NCBI GenBank assembly: GCA_946887345.1
Contig: CAMPKR010000006.1
Location: 1 to 21,692, forward strand
Source: an uncultured Bacteroidota bacterium
GTDB taxonomy: Bacteria > Bacteroidota > Bacteroidia > Chitinophagales > Chitinophagaceae
Direction: 5' to 3'
Length of the DNA stretch: 21,692 nucleotides
Made by a program: the position numbers and the translations under genes
Notes under the pieces: generated by a model
Told to the model about the DNA's origin: nothing
The model's database searches: none
What the model saw: the letters and a program-made list of their open reading frames with translations, nothing else
Shown here: one piece after another, positions 13,769-21,611 of the stretch
How positions within the stretch are numbered: the first letter of the stretch is position 1
Layout: each line of letters opens with the position of its first letter

Positions 13769-13805
13769 GTTAACGCAGTCCCAATTAATGTTAATTACTG
13801 TTAAA
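13769..13805. promoter_or_regulatory. GTTAA direct repeats, candidate response-regulator box
   Basis: GTTAA occurs at 13769, 13790 and 13800, with starts 21 and 10 bp apart; the last two extend to TGTTAA. OmpR/PhoB-type regulators bind head-to-tail half-sites about 10-11 bp apart, and a regulator of that class is encoded just downstream. The site lies between the divergent DUF2723 and kinase genes. Autoregulation, or control of the DUF2723 gene, is inferred from position and spacing only. Confidence 0.4.
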
Positions 13806-13850
13806 GTAAACTAAGATGTAATATCAAAAAGCTAATATTGCTCATACATT

Positions 13851-15176
13851 ATGAACGCCAAAGGATCTTCAAAACTCGTACGCACCAGGCTGCTCATGTT
13901 CCTGGGATTTTCTTTGCTTATAGGATTTTCAGCGCACTGGCTGGTGTCGCAATACGAACGCGAAAAGGACCACCTGCAGAAAGATCTCACCAAACTTTTT
14001 GGCAATGTGCAGGAAGATATTTCCGATTCGCTGCTGTGGCTGAATGTAGTAGAGCCGACCATAAAGGAAGCACCGGACTGCTGCGAACCGGGCAACGGCT
14101 ATGATGGCATAATGGAGTACAGGGGCAACGATATTAACAAGCAAAGCACTCACCTCTTCCTGAAGAATATAAAGAAGCTATCGAAGAGCGAAGAGAAGAA
14201 CCTGTTCCGCACAGACACGATGGTCTTCAATGACATCTTCAGCCAGCGCATGCAAATGCAGGGCTGGAATTTTGAGAGTAAATGGGTAAATGCACAAAAG
14301 AAACCCGTAGATGAAGCGCACAACATTTTTATTGCCAGCAATTACTTTACTAAAGAGCACGGAATTATTGTCAGCGACTTTGAATCTTACCTGCTGAAGA
14401 AAATGTGGGCGCCCTCAGCTTTTATCCTGGTGTTGCTGGCGGTGATAGGGTTAGCGTTCCGTTCTACTTATATGACTTTGCGCAAGCAAGTGCAACTGGC
14501 AGGGCTGAAAGACGACTTCATCAGCAATATGTCTCATGAGCTGAAGACCCCGGTAGCTACCGTAAAAGTGGCGCTGGAAGCGCTCAGGAACTTCAATGCC
14601 ATGCAACAAAAAGAGCGCAGTGAAGAGTACCTGGATATGGCCGTGATAGAGATGAACAGGCTGGAGTTGCTGGTGAACAGGGCGCTAAGTACATCGCTGC
14701 TGGAATCGGGCAAACTTTCTTTGCAGAAAGAACAGTGCGACCTGAAGCAGCTGACAGAAGAAGTGATACTAGGCATGCAGCCTAAGCTGCTGAAAAATGA
14801 GGCCAGGGTGGTGCTGGAAACAACGGGAGAACAGTTTATCTCTAACCTTGATAGGCTGCATACCCAGGGAGTACTCATTAACCTGATAGACAACAGCATA
14901 AAATATGGCGTGAAGCCGGTGGAAATAAAGATCAGCCTGACTGAAAAGGACAATTGTATACAACTCTCCGTAACAGACAACGGACCCGGCATACCTGAAG
15001 AGTATCGTGAAAGGGTGTTTGACAAGTTCTTCCGCGTACCGACTGGTAACAAACACAATATTAAGGGCAATGGCCTCGGCCTCAGCTATGCTGCACAGGT
15101 GATGCAACAGCACATGGGCTCTATAAGGCTGGCTAATGTGCCGGAAGGTGGTTGCAGCTTCACACTAACGTTCTGA
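13851..15176 (+). CDS. Membrane-bound sensor histidine kinase
   Basis: A 441-residue two-component kinase. Two membrane helices (about 12-33 and 187-205) flank a periplasmic domain of roughly 150 residues that I cannot assign to a known sensor family; it contains a C-C pair at 77-78. There is no clear HAMP domain: a short linker leads straight to the HisKA dimerisation helix with MSHELKTP, the phosphorylated residue being His229. The ATP-binding domain is complete: N box NLIDNSIKYG (344-353), G1 DNGPG (376-380), F box DKFF (391-394) and G2 GNGLGL (406-411). It phosphorylates the response regulator encoded 10 bp downstream. The signal is unknown. A near-match to the -7 element, TAATATTG, lies at 13833-13840. 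GTTAA repeats further upstream may be an autoregulatory site. Confidence 0.95.
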   Translation: MNAKGSSKLVRTRLLMFLGFSLLIGFSAHWLVSQYEREKDHLQKDLTKLFGNVQEDISDSLLWLNVVEPTIKEAPDCCEPGNGYDGIMEYRGNDINKQSTHLFLKNIKKLSKSEEKNLFRTDTMVFNDIFSQRMQMQGWNFESKWVNAQKKPVDEAHNIFIASNYFTKEHGIIVSDFESYLLKKMWAPSAFILVLLAVIGLAFRSTYMTLRKQVQLAGLKDDFISNMSHELKTPVATVKVALEALRNFNAMQQKERSEEYLDMAVIEMNRLELLVNRALSTSLLESGKLSLQKEQCDLKQLTEEVILGMQPKLLKNEARVVLETTGEQFISNLDRLHTQGVLINLIDNSIKYGVKPVEIKISLTEKDNCIQLSVTDNGPGIPEEYRERVFDKFFRVPTGNKHNIKGNGLGLSYAAQVMQQHMGSIRLANVPEGGCSFTLTF

Positions 15177-15186
15177 TAAAAGATAG

Positions 15187-15879
15187 ATGAAGAAAAGAGT
15201 TTTTTATGTAGAGGACGAAGCGTTCCTCGCCAAAATTGTAAAGGACACATTAGAGTCTAAGGGTTATGAGGTGATGCACAACAAAAACGGTACGAAGGTT
15301 TTTGAGTCACTTAGTTCGTTTAGTCCTGATATTTGCCTGCTGGATGTGATGCTGCCGGTAGTAGATGGCTTTACGATAGGCAATCATATCCGAAACACCC
15401 ATCCTAATCTCCCGATCATTTTTCTCACCGCCAAGACGCAGCCCGATGATGTGATCAAAGGTTTTTCCTCGGGCGGTACCGATTACCTGAAGAAGCCTTT
15501 CAGTATGGAAGAGCTGATAGTGCGTATGGAGAACCAGCTGAAGCTGGCCAAAGCCAATACACCTGACGTGGATGCATTGCCCGACGAGATAGCGCTGAAA
15601 GGTTACAAGTTCTACCCGGGCAAATTTGAATTACATACAGGAGAAGAAGTGATAAAGCTATCTAATCGTGAGGCCCAGATACTAAAGATGCTTTGCAGCC
15701 ATAAGAACAAACCTATAGACAGGAAAATATTGCTGCAAATGGTGTGGGGTGATGATTCGTTCTTCAATTCCCGCAACCTGGACGTATATATCCGCAAACT
15801 GCGCTCCTACTTCGCTGCTGAAAAAGATATTGAGATCATTACCCTGAAGGGCATAGGATATCATTTTTCTGTAAGCTAG
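15187..15879 (+). CDS. OmpR/PhoB-family response regulator
   Basis: A 230-residue DNA-binding regulator partnered with the kinase upstream. The receiver domain (1-120) has the acidic pair Glu9/Asp10, phospho-acceptor Asp53 in LLDVMLP, Thr81 in FLTAK and Lys103 in LKKPF, so it should be fully phosphorylatable. The C-terminal winged helix (about 133-230) has the usual N-R-E-A-Q-I-L-K-M-L helix, the recognition segment NSRNLDVYIRKLR and the terminal hairpin ITLKGIGYHFSV. It begins 10 bp after the kinase stop with no terminator, so the two are co-transcribed. Its TAG stop overlaps the stop of queA on the opposite strand. Targets are unknown; the GTTAA repeats in front of the kinase gene are candidates. 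Confidence 0.95.
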   Translation: MKKRVFYVEDEAFLAKIVKDTLESKGYEVMHNKNGTKVFESLSSFSPDICLLDVMLPVVDGFTIGNHIRNTHPNLPIIFLTAKTQPDDVIKGFSSGGTDYLKKPFSMEELIVRMENQLKLAKANTPDVDALPDEIALKGYKFYPGKFELHTGEEVIKLSNREAQILKMLCSHKNKPIDRKILLQMVWGDDSFFNSRNLDVYIRKLRSYFAAEKDIEIITLKGIGYHFSVS

Positions 15880-17099
15880 TTGTTCGCCCATAGCAAACAC
15901 CCGTCTCCGTAGCTGAGAAAGCGATAGTTATTTGTTAATGCATGCTCATAGATTTTTCGCCAGTCGCTGCCGATTAATGCTGCGACAAGGAGCAACAAAG
16001 TAGACTGTGGCTGGTGAAAATTGGTCACTAAGCCTTTGACGATCTTCATCTTATATCCGGGAGCAATGAGGATGCGTGTCCTTGTTAGCAGGCGGTTGAT
16101 GCCTTTTGCATCCATGTATAATAGTATGGCATTGAGCGACTCCGTTGGTTTGGTATCATAGCTTTGTTCATAAGGTTCCCATTGGTCTACGGCAATGCCG
16201 CTGAAGTCTATGCTCACATCATTGTGCAGTTTGGCGCCGATCCAGTAGAGGCTTTCTAATGTCCGCAGCGAGGTGGTGCCCACGGCCACAATGCCTGTTT
16301 CAAGATGGCTGATAAGTTGCGCTAAGGTTTCTCTGCTAACTTCTATCCATTCGGCATGCATCTCATGCTCCTGCATAGTTTCGCTTTTCACAGGCTTGAA
16401 GGTGCCCGCACCGACGTGAAGGGTAAGGAAGGAAAGGTCAATGCCCTTTGCATCCAGGCTCGTCATCACATCATTTGTGAAATGCAGTCCGGCGGTGGGA
16501 GCCGCAACGCTGCCTTCTTCGCGCGCGTATATAGTCTGGTATCGTTCTTCATCTGTGGTGTCAGCTTCGCGGTGCAGGTAGGGAGGAAGAGGCACTTTTC
16601 CGGCATAATGCAAAACTTCGGCAAAGCTGAGTGAGTCATCATCCCAACTGAGTTCAAGTGTAAAAGTTCCGGACTCTCTTTCTACGATCGTGGCTCTTAG
16701 CGTGAAGCCGGGGTTTTCATGCTTTAGTTCAGGTACCATCCCATGCTTCCATTTGCTGGCGCCGCCTATCATGCATTTCCACCATACTTTGCCTTTTTGC
16801 ATCATGGCTGTGGGTACATCAGCATACTGATTATGTGGCTCCAGGCAAAAAACTTCTATGATACCGCCCGTGTCTTTCCTGAAGAGAAGGCGGGCATGCA
16901 CTACTTTGGTCTGGTTGAAGACAAGAAGGCTGCCTTCCGGAATATGTTCTGCAATCTTCCTGTAAATATTTTCTTCGATTCTGCCAGAGTTGTAAATGAG
17001 CAGCTTAGATGAATCACGTATCTCCAAAGGATATTTGGCCACTCTTTCATCGGGCAGCGCGTAAGTGTAATCTTCTATTCTTAAATCCTTAGGATGCAT
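15876..17099 (-). CDS. queA: S-adenosylmethionine:tRNA ribosyltransferase-isomerase (QueA)
   Basis: A 407-residue enzyme that transfers and rearranges the ribose of S-adenosylmethionine onto preQ1 at the wobble position of Asn, Asp, His and Tyr tRNAs, forming epoxyqueuosine. Family signatures are present: DSSKLLIY (29-36), LLVFNQTKVVHARL (58-71), the hallmark YAREEGSVAAPTAGLHF (191-207), AVGTTSLRTLES (272-283) and LVTNFHQPQSTLLLLVAAL (357-375). It is about 50 residues longer than the classical enzyme, mostly from extra sequence at about 285-340 between the RTLES and PGY motifs. I recall this longer form from other Bacteroidota. It starts one base after the dgt stop (TAAGATG), so translation is probably coupled. 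Its final codon overlaps the response-regulator stop. A typical-length QueA paralogue could exist elsewhere, which would make this copy's substrate less certain. Confidence 0.9.
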   Translation of the reverse strand: MHPKDLRIEDYTYALPDERVAKYPLEIRDSSKLLIYNSGRIEENIYRKIAEHIPEGSLLVFNQTKVVHARLLFRKDTGGIIEVFCLEPHNQYADVPTAMMQKGKVWWKCMIGGASKWKHGMVPELKHENPGFTLRATIVERESGTFTLELSWDDDSLSFAEVLHYAGKVPLPPYLHREADTTDEERYQTIYAREEGSVAAPTAGLHFTNDVMTSLDAKGIDLSFLTLHVGAGTFKPVKSETMQEHEMHAEWIEVSRETLAQLISHLETGIVAVGTTSLRTLESLYWIGAKLHNDVSIDFSGIAVDQWEPYEQSYDTKPTESLNAILLYMDAKGINRLLTRTRILIAPGYKMKIVKGLVTNFHQPQSTLLLLVAALIGSDWRKIYEHALTNNYRFLSYGDGCLLWANN

Positions 17100-17100
17100 C

Positions 17101-18483
17101 TTACCTGATCTCGGGAATGCTGATCCCGGTTATTTTCCTGTACAGGTCAATGGCGTATAGATCCGTCATGCCTGAAATGAAATCTACGACAGATTGAACG
17201 TTGCTGTACACATTGCCGCCATTCCTGTCTATTGGGAATTGCGCTGGTACAAGCTTCAATATTTTGTCCGACTTGCTTTGCTCAGGATGAAGAACTGAAG
17301 TGATGAATTCTTTCAGCAAACCACCTATTACATTATAGCCTGCTATTTCAATTTCTACTACCGACTTGTAATTATATACATTGGCTACAGAGTAGCTGTT
17401 GATCTCCTTCACCAGGGTTTGTTCTCTTTCAGGCAGGCATTTCAGCAGGTCGCTTTCCAGTTTGCCCTCCAGTAACTCCTGTTCTTTGTCTATAAATATC
17501 TCCGACAGCTTGCGAACCGTCAGGCCTATCCACCGGGCGCGTATAAACTCCACCTTTTTGTTAGGGTCGTTGATCTTATCAAGGGTTTTTGCCACGGCGT
17601 CGATATTGTCGTAGCCGCTTTCCCCTTCAAAGAAGGGCAGGAAGAGCTTTTTTATCTTTTCCAGGGATACGATCTGCAGGCGGTGCGCATCTTCCAGGTC
17701 TATAATGCGGTAGCAAATGTCGTCGGCTGCCTCTGTCAGGTATACAAAAGGGTGCCGGGCATATACATGCTCGTGTCCTGCACTGCGCGGAATCTCAAGG
17801 GTGTCGGCAATTTCCTTGTAGGTGCCCATCTCACTGTCAAAAAAGCCTGATTTCTTAGAGAAGATGCTCTTCTTATTAAAACCCTCCGATGAGCTACAGG
17901 GATATTTAATAATAGATGCCAGGGTTGCATAAGTAAGCCTGTAGCCTCCCTCACCTTCATTAAAATTATGTGTCAGCACCCGGAAGGCATTGGAGTTGCC
18001 TTCAAAGAACTCAAGGTCCTTTATTTGGTTAAGGCTGAGCTTGTCATCCAGTATGTTTCTCGTGTCTCCTGCCAGCTCCCTGAAAAAGGTGCGTATGGCA
18101 TCTTCCCCGGAGTGGCCGAAAGGTGGATTGCCTATATCGTGCGCGAGGCAGGCAGCTGCTATTACAGAGGGCAGTTCGTATTTGTAGAATTCTTTAAAGT
18201 CCTCACTTTCGGCTTGGTGCTTTTTGGCCAGCTCGTCACCCACAGCCTTTCCCAGCGAGCGCCCCACGGAGGCCACCTCCAGGCTATGGGTAAGCCTGTT
18301 GTGTACGAATACCGCACCCGGCAGGGGAAAAACCTGCGTTTTATTCTGCAGCCTGCGAAAGGCTGAAGAAAAAATGATCCGGTCATAATCCCGCAGAAAG
18401 GAAGTCCGCACCTGGTCTGGGTTAAGCTCCTTCCGGGGCGGATCGCCGGTACGCCTTGCGCTATAAAGCGTTTGCCATTTCAT
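17101..18483 (-). CDS. dgt: dGTP triphosphohydrolase (dGTPase), HD superfamily
   Basis: A 460-residue HD-domain enzyme hydrolysing dGTP, and possibly other dNTPs, to the nucleoside and triphosphate, controlling nucleotide pools. The N-terminal half has the dGTPase landmarks: R-D-Y-D-R-I-I-F-S-S-A-F-R-R-L then KTQVF; the first metal histidine in RLTHSLEV (His66); the HD pair in AACLAHDIGNPPFGHSGEDA (His115, Asp116); and a later acidic cluster, EAADDICYRIIDLEDAH, supplying the distal aspartate. ATG at 18483 is chosen because MKWQTLYSARR is the usual family start. Upstream in-frame starts at 18522 and 18531 would lie in the terminator hairpin and encode an unrelated hydrophobic tail. It is followed after one base by queA, forming a two-gene unit. 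Little room for a promoter exists between the hairpin and the start codon. Confidence 0.95.
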   Translation of the reverse strand: MKWQTLYSARRTGDPPRKELNPDQVRTSFLRDYDRIIFSSAFRRLQNKTQVFPLPGAVFVHNRLTHSLEVASVGRSLGKAVGDELAKKHQAESEDFKEFYKYELPSVIAAACLAHDIGNPPFGHSGEDAIRTFFRELAGDTRNILDDKLSLNQIKDLEFFEGNSNAFRVLTHNFNEGEGGYRLTYATLASIIKYPCSSSEGFNKKSIFSKKSGFFDSEMGTYKEIADTLEIPRSAGHEHVYARHPFVYLTEAADDICYRIIDLEDAHRLQIVSLEKIKKLFLPFFEGESGYDNIDAVAKTLDKINDPNKKVEFIRARWIGLTVRKLSEIFIDKEQELLEGKLESDLLKCLPEREQTLVKEINSYSVANVYNYKSVVEIEIAGYNVIGGLLKEFITSVLHPEQSKSDKILKLVPAQFPIDRNGGNVYSNVQSVVDFISGMTDLYAIDLYRKITGISIPEIR

Positions 18484-18496
18484 GCTGTAAAAATGC

Positions 18497-18528
18497 AATA
18501 ATAAAAGCACATGCCTATACATGTGCTT
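18497..18528 (-). terminator. Hairpin between the small secreted gene and dgt
   Basis: A perfect 9-bp inverted repeat (AAGCACATG at 18505-18513, CATGTGCTT at 18520-18528) with a 6-base loop lies 20 bp past the stop of the small secreted gene. On the minus strand it is followed by TTATTATTG and further Ts, so it looks like a rho-independent terminator. It ends 21 bp before the dgt start, so it may instead act as an attenuator, or dgt expression may depend on read-through. Confidence 0.7.
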
Positions 18529-18548
18529 CAAATAATGTTCTGTGGAGC

Positions 18549-18857
18549 TTAATACCTTTCGCTGTTGGTTTTGTAGCGCCTCAGCCTGCCTGCGGCCCTG
18601 TCCTGCTTGTCGTGTACTACGTTCTTTTCGTGCGCATCCAGGTAGCCGTCCTGCTCATATTTTTCTATGGTAGACATGATCACCTCCTGCTCGTCCAGCA
18701 GTTTGTGGTATTCGTTCTCAGTTACCTTCCGGGCCTTATATGCAGCCTTTATGGCTTTTACCTGCTCCTTTTGCCTGGCCCTGAACTTCTGGGCATTTGC
18801 ATTAGTCGTGATGCACAGCATGAGCAGCAGAGCTACCAGTGTAGATATTGTTTTCAT
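18549..18857 (-). CDS. Small secreted helical protein of unknown function
   Basis: A 102-residue protein with a clear signal peptide (cleavage after NANAQ, about residue 23). The rest is very charged and predicted largely helical: KFRARQKEQVKAIKAAYKAR, then EYHKLLDEQEVIMSTIEKYEQDG, then a basic end with RLRRYKTNSERY. No cysteine remains after cleavage and no known domain is recognised. The layout (signal peptide, Q-K-E-x-V-K-A-I-K helix, EYxKLxxEQ helix) suggests a soluble periplasmic coiled-coil-like protein. A hairpin terminator follows it. Upstream on the minus strand a TTGG and a TAATTTTA (one mismatch to TAnnTTTG), 17 bases apart, may be the promoter. Composition and signal peptide make a real gene likely; function is unknown. 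Confidence 0.75.
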   Translation of the reverse strand: MKTISTLVALLLMLCITTNANAQKFRARQKEQVKAIKAAYKARKVTENEYHKLLDEQEVIMSTIEKYEQDGYLDAHEKNVVHDKQDRAAGRLRRYKTNSERY

Positions 18858-19245
18858 TGCCTTAGATTAATATTATAAAATTACACAGCTATTTTTAAAA
18901 GCCAATACTATCATTTCGAGGTTTTCTTCCGTCTGTATAAGCAGAAGACGCGCTGTGGCATCATTTTTTAAATATTATAACGAAGGCCCCCACCAGCCTA
19001 AAATACCGTGAACATGAGAACGCGAACCGCCAACAACAAAAAACAAAGGAAGCACGAGATGCTCCTGACTTTTCTGGATTCAGCCTATACCGGCAGAAAA
19101 AAGCGTAAAAAGACAAGTACTGCCGGCCTGAGGCATGCGATATTACTGCTATTGGGGACAGTGTAGCCCGAAGGGAGAGATTGCGAGGTGTGTGATTGCT
19201 ATACTGCTCCAATGCAGTTGTTTTTCTTCTTAATATTTCTACAAT

Positions 19246-19299
19246 TACTAATAAGGGATTAATAATGCCAACGGGCCCGTCCAAAGCCTGTTATTAGTA
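19246..19299. repeat. Nested inverted repeat enclosing a perfect palindrome
   Basis: TACTAATAA (19246-19254) and its exact complement TTATTAGTA (19291-19299) form 9-bp outer arms. Between them lies the perfect palindrome ACGGGCCCGT (19271-19280). The whole could fold into a stem with an internal hairpin, or be a symmetrical protein-binding site. It lies about 130 bp before the foldase start and far from any terminator position. Function is unknown. Confidence 0.55.
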
Positions 19300-19389
19300 T
19301 TTTCGGGGCTATGTAATGCCTTCCTGCCTTTATTTGCGATTTTACCCTCCAATACCGCAGAAAAACCCGCTAAATCTCAAATTTTCTTA

Positions 19390-19397
19390 TAAATTTG
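19390..19397 (+). promoter_or_regulatory. Likely -7 promoter element of the foldase gene (TAAATTTG)
   Basis: TAAATTTG fits TAnnTTTG exactly, 32 bp before the start codon. Transcription would begin near 19403, giving a leader of about 27 bases. A matching -33 TTTG is not obvious at the usual spacing. Confidence 0.5.
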
Positions 19398-19429
19398 CCG
19401 TCCTTAATAAATTGTAACACACAACCTAT

Positions 19430-21586
19430 ATGGCTGTAATTCAAAAGATCAGGAATAAGTACGGCAAGATCGCTGCCGGCGTGATAGTGCTTTCGCTCGT
19501 AGGCTTCATTTTGATGGATGCTACTTCAAGTGGCCGCCTCGATGATCTCATGGGACGTGATGAAAGCGTGGTAAAGGTAGATGGCGATAAAGTAGACTAC
19601 AAAGAATACATTCAGCGTCAGCACGAGTATGAAGTATTGTATGCTGCTTTCCAGCCTGAAATGAAGATGGATGATGCACGCCGCGCTCAACTTAACGACC
19701 AGGTGCTGCGTGAGCTGATCTATGAAAAGATCGTTGACGACGAATGCGACAAGCTGGGTATCACTGTATCTAAGGAAGAGGAAAAAGAACTCATTTTCGG
19801 CGCTAACCCCGATCAGCTTGTTCAGCAATTCCCCATCTTTATGAATCCGGAAACTAACATGTTTGATCCTCAGCGCGTGAAAGAGGTTGATAAGAAGGCA
19901 ATGGAAATAGATGCCTCGGGCAAGCTGAAAGAACAATGGGAAATCCTGAAGACGTTTGCAATCCGTTCTTACAAAACCAACAAATATAACAGCCTGGTAC
20001 TTGCCGGTCTGTCTGCTCCTCAATACCTGGTTGACATGGATATCAAGGACCGCCAGCAGATGGCTAATATCAACTACGTGATGATCCCTTACGGTTCTAT
20101 CAGCGACGACAAGGTGAAGATCACCGACGACGAGCTGAAAGGCTACATGGAAAAGCACAAAAAGAAGTACATGGTTTACGATCCTACGCGTAGCATTGAG
20201 TATGTTTCTTTCGATATTCAGCCTACCGGGGACGACTCTTCTAAATCACTCGGCGCTCTCCTGAAGCTGAAAGACGAATTTGCTGCAGCCAGCGACAACG
20301 AATCGATGGTGAACCGCAATTCAGAAGAAAGCTACAAAGACGTTTATGTAAATAAGAGGACATTCATGTCCCAGTATTCCGATACACTGATGAGCCTGCC
20401 TGTAGGTACCGTATATGGTCCTTACTACGAAAGCGGAGCCTTCAAGCTCTCTAAGGTAACAGACAGAAAAACATACCCCGATTCAGTTAAGATCAAATTG
20501 ATCCGCGTAGTTACCAAGGCGCAAGACCAGGTAGTTCTTTCAGATAGTGCTGCGAAGAAAAGGATGGATAGCGCGGTTGCTGCCGTAAACGGCGGTGCTC
20601 CTTTTGCTGAGGTGGTAGCTAAGTACTCTGATGACGAAAGCGCTAAAAGCAGCGGTGGTGAATACACCTTTACCGTAGATCAGAAAACAAGCCTGCTCCC
20701 TGAACTGGCTGCAGCTATCTTTGACGGTAAGGCCGGCGATAAAAAGACAATAACTGTAAATACAGAAAATCTCGGTGCTATATTCTATGTAGAAGTAGTA
20801 GAACAGTCTGCTTTCCTGCCAGCTGTTCAGATCGCTACTATCGTTAAGTCTCTGAGCCCCGGTACTGTTACAGACCAGAACGTATACTCTAAGGCTATGC
20901 AGTTTGCCGGCAAGAACGCAACGGCAAAAGCTTTTGATGAAGCCGTAAAAAACAATCCTGCAAAAAGAACAGCCGAAAACATAAAGATCAACGACTTTAT
21001 GGTTCAGGGCCTGGAGGGCGGCAACATCCGCGAAGTTATCCGCTGGATATATGAAGCTGAGGTAGGCGATATATCGTCTGTATTCAGCCTCGATGGCCGC
21101 TATATAGTGGCGAAGGTTTCAGGCGAGCAAAAGAAAGGCCTGCCAAACATTACAGATGCTAACCGCCCGCAGCTGGAACGCGAGTTCAGGGCTGAGAAAA
21201 AAGCCGAAATGATCATCAGCCAATACAAGAATCACAAAACCCTTGATGCATTGGCCCAGGCCGCCGGTCAGCCGGTGCAGCTTGCCGACTCAATTTCTGC
21301 CGGTAACATGTACGCAGAAAGGATCGGTTACGAACCAAAGCTTATGGGCTATGCATTCTACAAAGGACTGCAGCCAAATACTATGTCTCCGGGCATTAAA
21401 GGCAAAGAAGCAGTATTCTTCATTGCTGTACTGAACCGTTGGGAAAATCCGCTGCCTGAAATGCCGGGTATGGTGGAAAACCAAAGGCGCATGATGGATA
21501 TGCAGCTTAGGAATGGCGCAGGCGGTACCCTGATGGAAATGCTCCGCAAAAATGCCGAGATCAAATACAACGTAAAGAATCTTTAG
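19430..21586 (+). CDS. PpiD/SurA-like membrane-anchored periplasmic foldase
   Basis: A 718-residue protein of the PpiD type: an N-terminal membrane anchor and a periplasmic chaperone body that helps outer-membrane and secreted proteins fold. The N-terminus (MAVIQKIRNKYGK) is basic and followed by one hydrophobic helix (13-29). A SurA-N-like helical region follows (about 45-215), including the D-x-V-L-R-E-L-I-Y-E-K-I-V-D-D-E segment. A parvulin domain spans about 353-456, with G-G-A-P-F-A-E-V-V-A-K-Y-S-D-D and S-S-G-G-E-Y-T-F. The remaining 260 residues look like a second, diverged domain. The position of the usual parvulin histidine (H-I-L) is occupied by KLIRVV, so isomerase activity is doubtful, as in several PpiD proteins. 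It is monocistronic, with its own promoter and a strong terminator. The length matches Bacteroidota homologues. Confidence 0.9.
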   Translation: MAVIQKIRNKYGKIAAGVIVLSLVGFILMDATSSGRLDDLMGRDESVVKVDGDKVDYKEYIQRQHEYEVLYAAFQPEMKMDDARRAQLNDQVLRELIYEKIVDDECDKLGITVSKEEEKELIFGANPDQLVQQFPIFMNPETNMFDPQRVKEVDKKAMEIDASGKLKEQWEILKTFAIRSYKTNKYNSLVLAGLSAPQYLVDMDIKDRQQMANINYVMIPYGSISDDKVKITDDELKGYMEKHKKKYMVYDPTRSIEYVSFDIQPTGDDSSKSLGALLKLKDEFAAASDNESMVNRNSEESYKDVYVNKRTFMSQYSDTLMSLPVGTVYGPYYESGAFKLSKVTDRKTYPDSVKIKLIRVVTKAQDQVVLSDSAAKKRMDSAVAAVNGGAPFAEVVAKYSDDESAKSSGGEYTFTVDQKTSLLPELAAAIFDGKAGDKKTITVNTENLGAIFYVEVVEQSAFLPAVQIATIVKSLSPGTVTDQNVYSKAMQFAGKNATAKAFDEAVKNNPAKRTAENIKINDFMVQGLEGGNIREVIRWIYEAEVGDISSVFSLDGRYIVAKVSGEQKKGLPNITDANRPQLEREFRAEKKAEMIISQYKNHKTLDALAQAAGQPVQLADSISAGNMYAERIGYEPKLMGYAFYKGLQPNTMSPGIKGKEAVFFIAVLNRWENPLPEMPGMVENQRRMMDMQLRNGAGGTLMEMLRKNAEIKYNVKNL

Positions 21587-21611
21587 TAGTTCTATCACCA
21601 TAGACAGCAAG

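Larger units (their letters stand above)
18858..19429. other. 572-bp intergenic region without a convincing gene
   Basis: No frame here has support. The longest plus-strand candidate is a 50-codon basic frame at 19014-19166 with no ribosome site or recognisable homology. A minus-strand frame (19284-18961) needs a TTG start and has no protein-like features. The stretch contains a CCGGCAG/CTGCCGG inverted repeat (19090-19096 and 19120-19126), a nested inverted repeat at 19246-19299 and the promoter of the foldase gene near its right end. It may hold a small RNA or a decayed repeat element. Confidence 0.6.

Noticed and set aside
18961..19284. A 107-codon minus-strand frame in the gap before the foldase gene
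   Set aside because: It needs a TTG start, has no signal peptide, domain or plausible composition, and no promoter or ribosome site.
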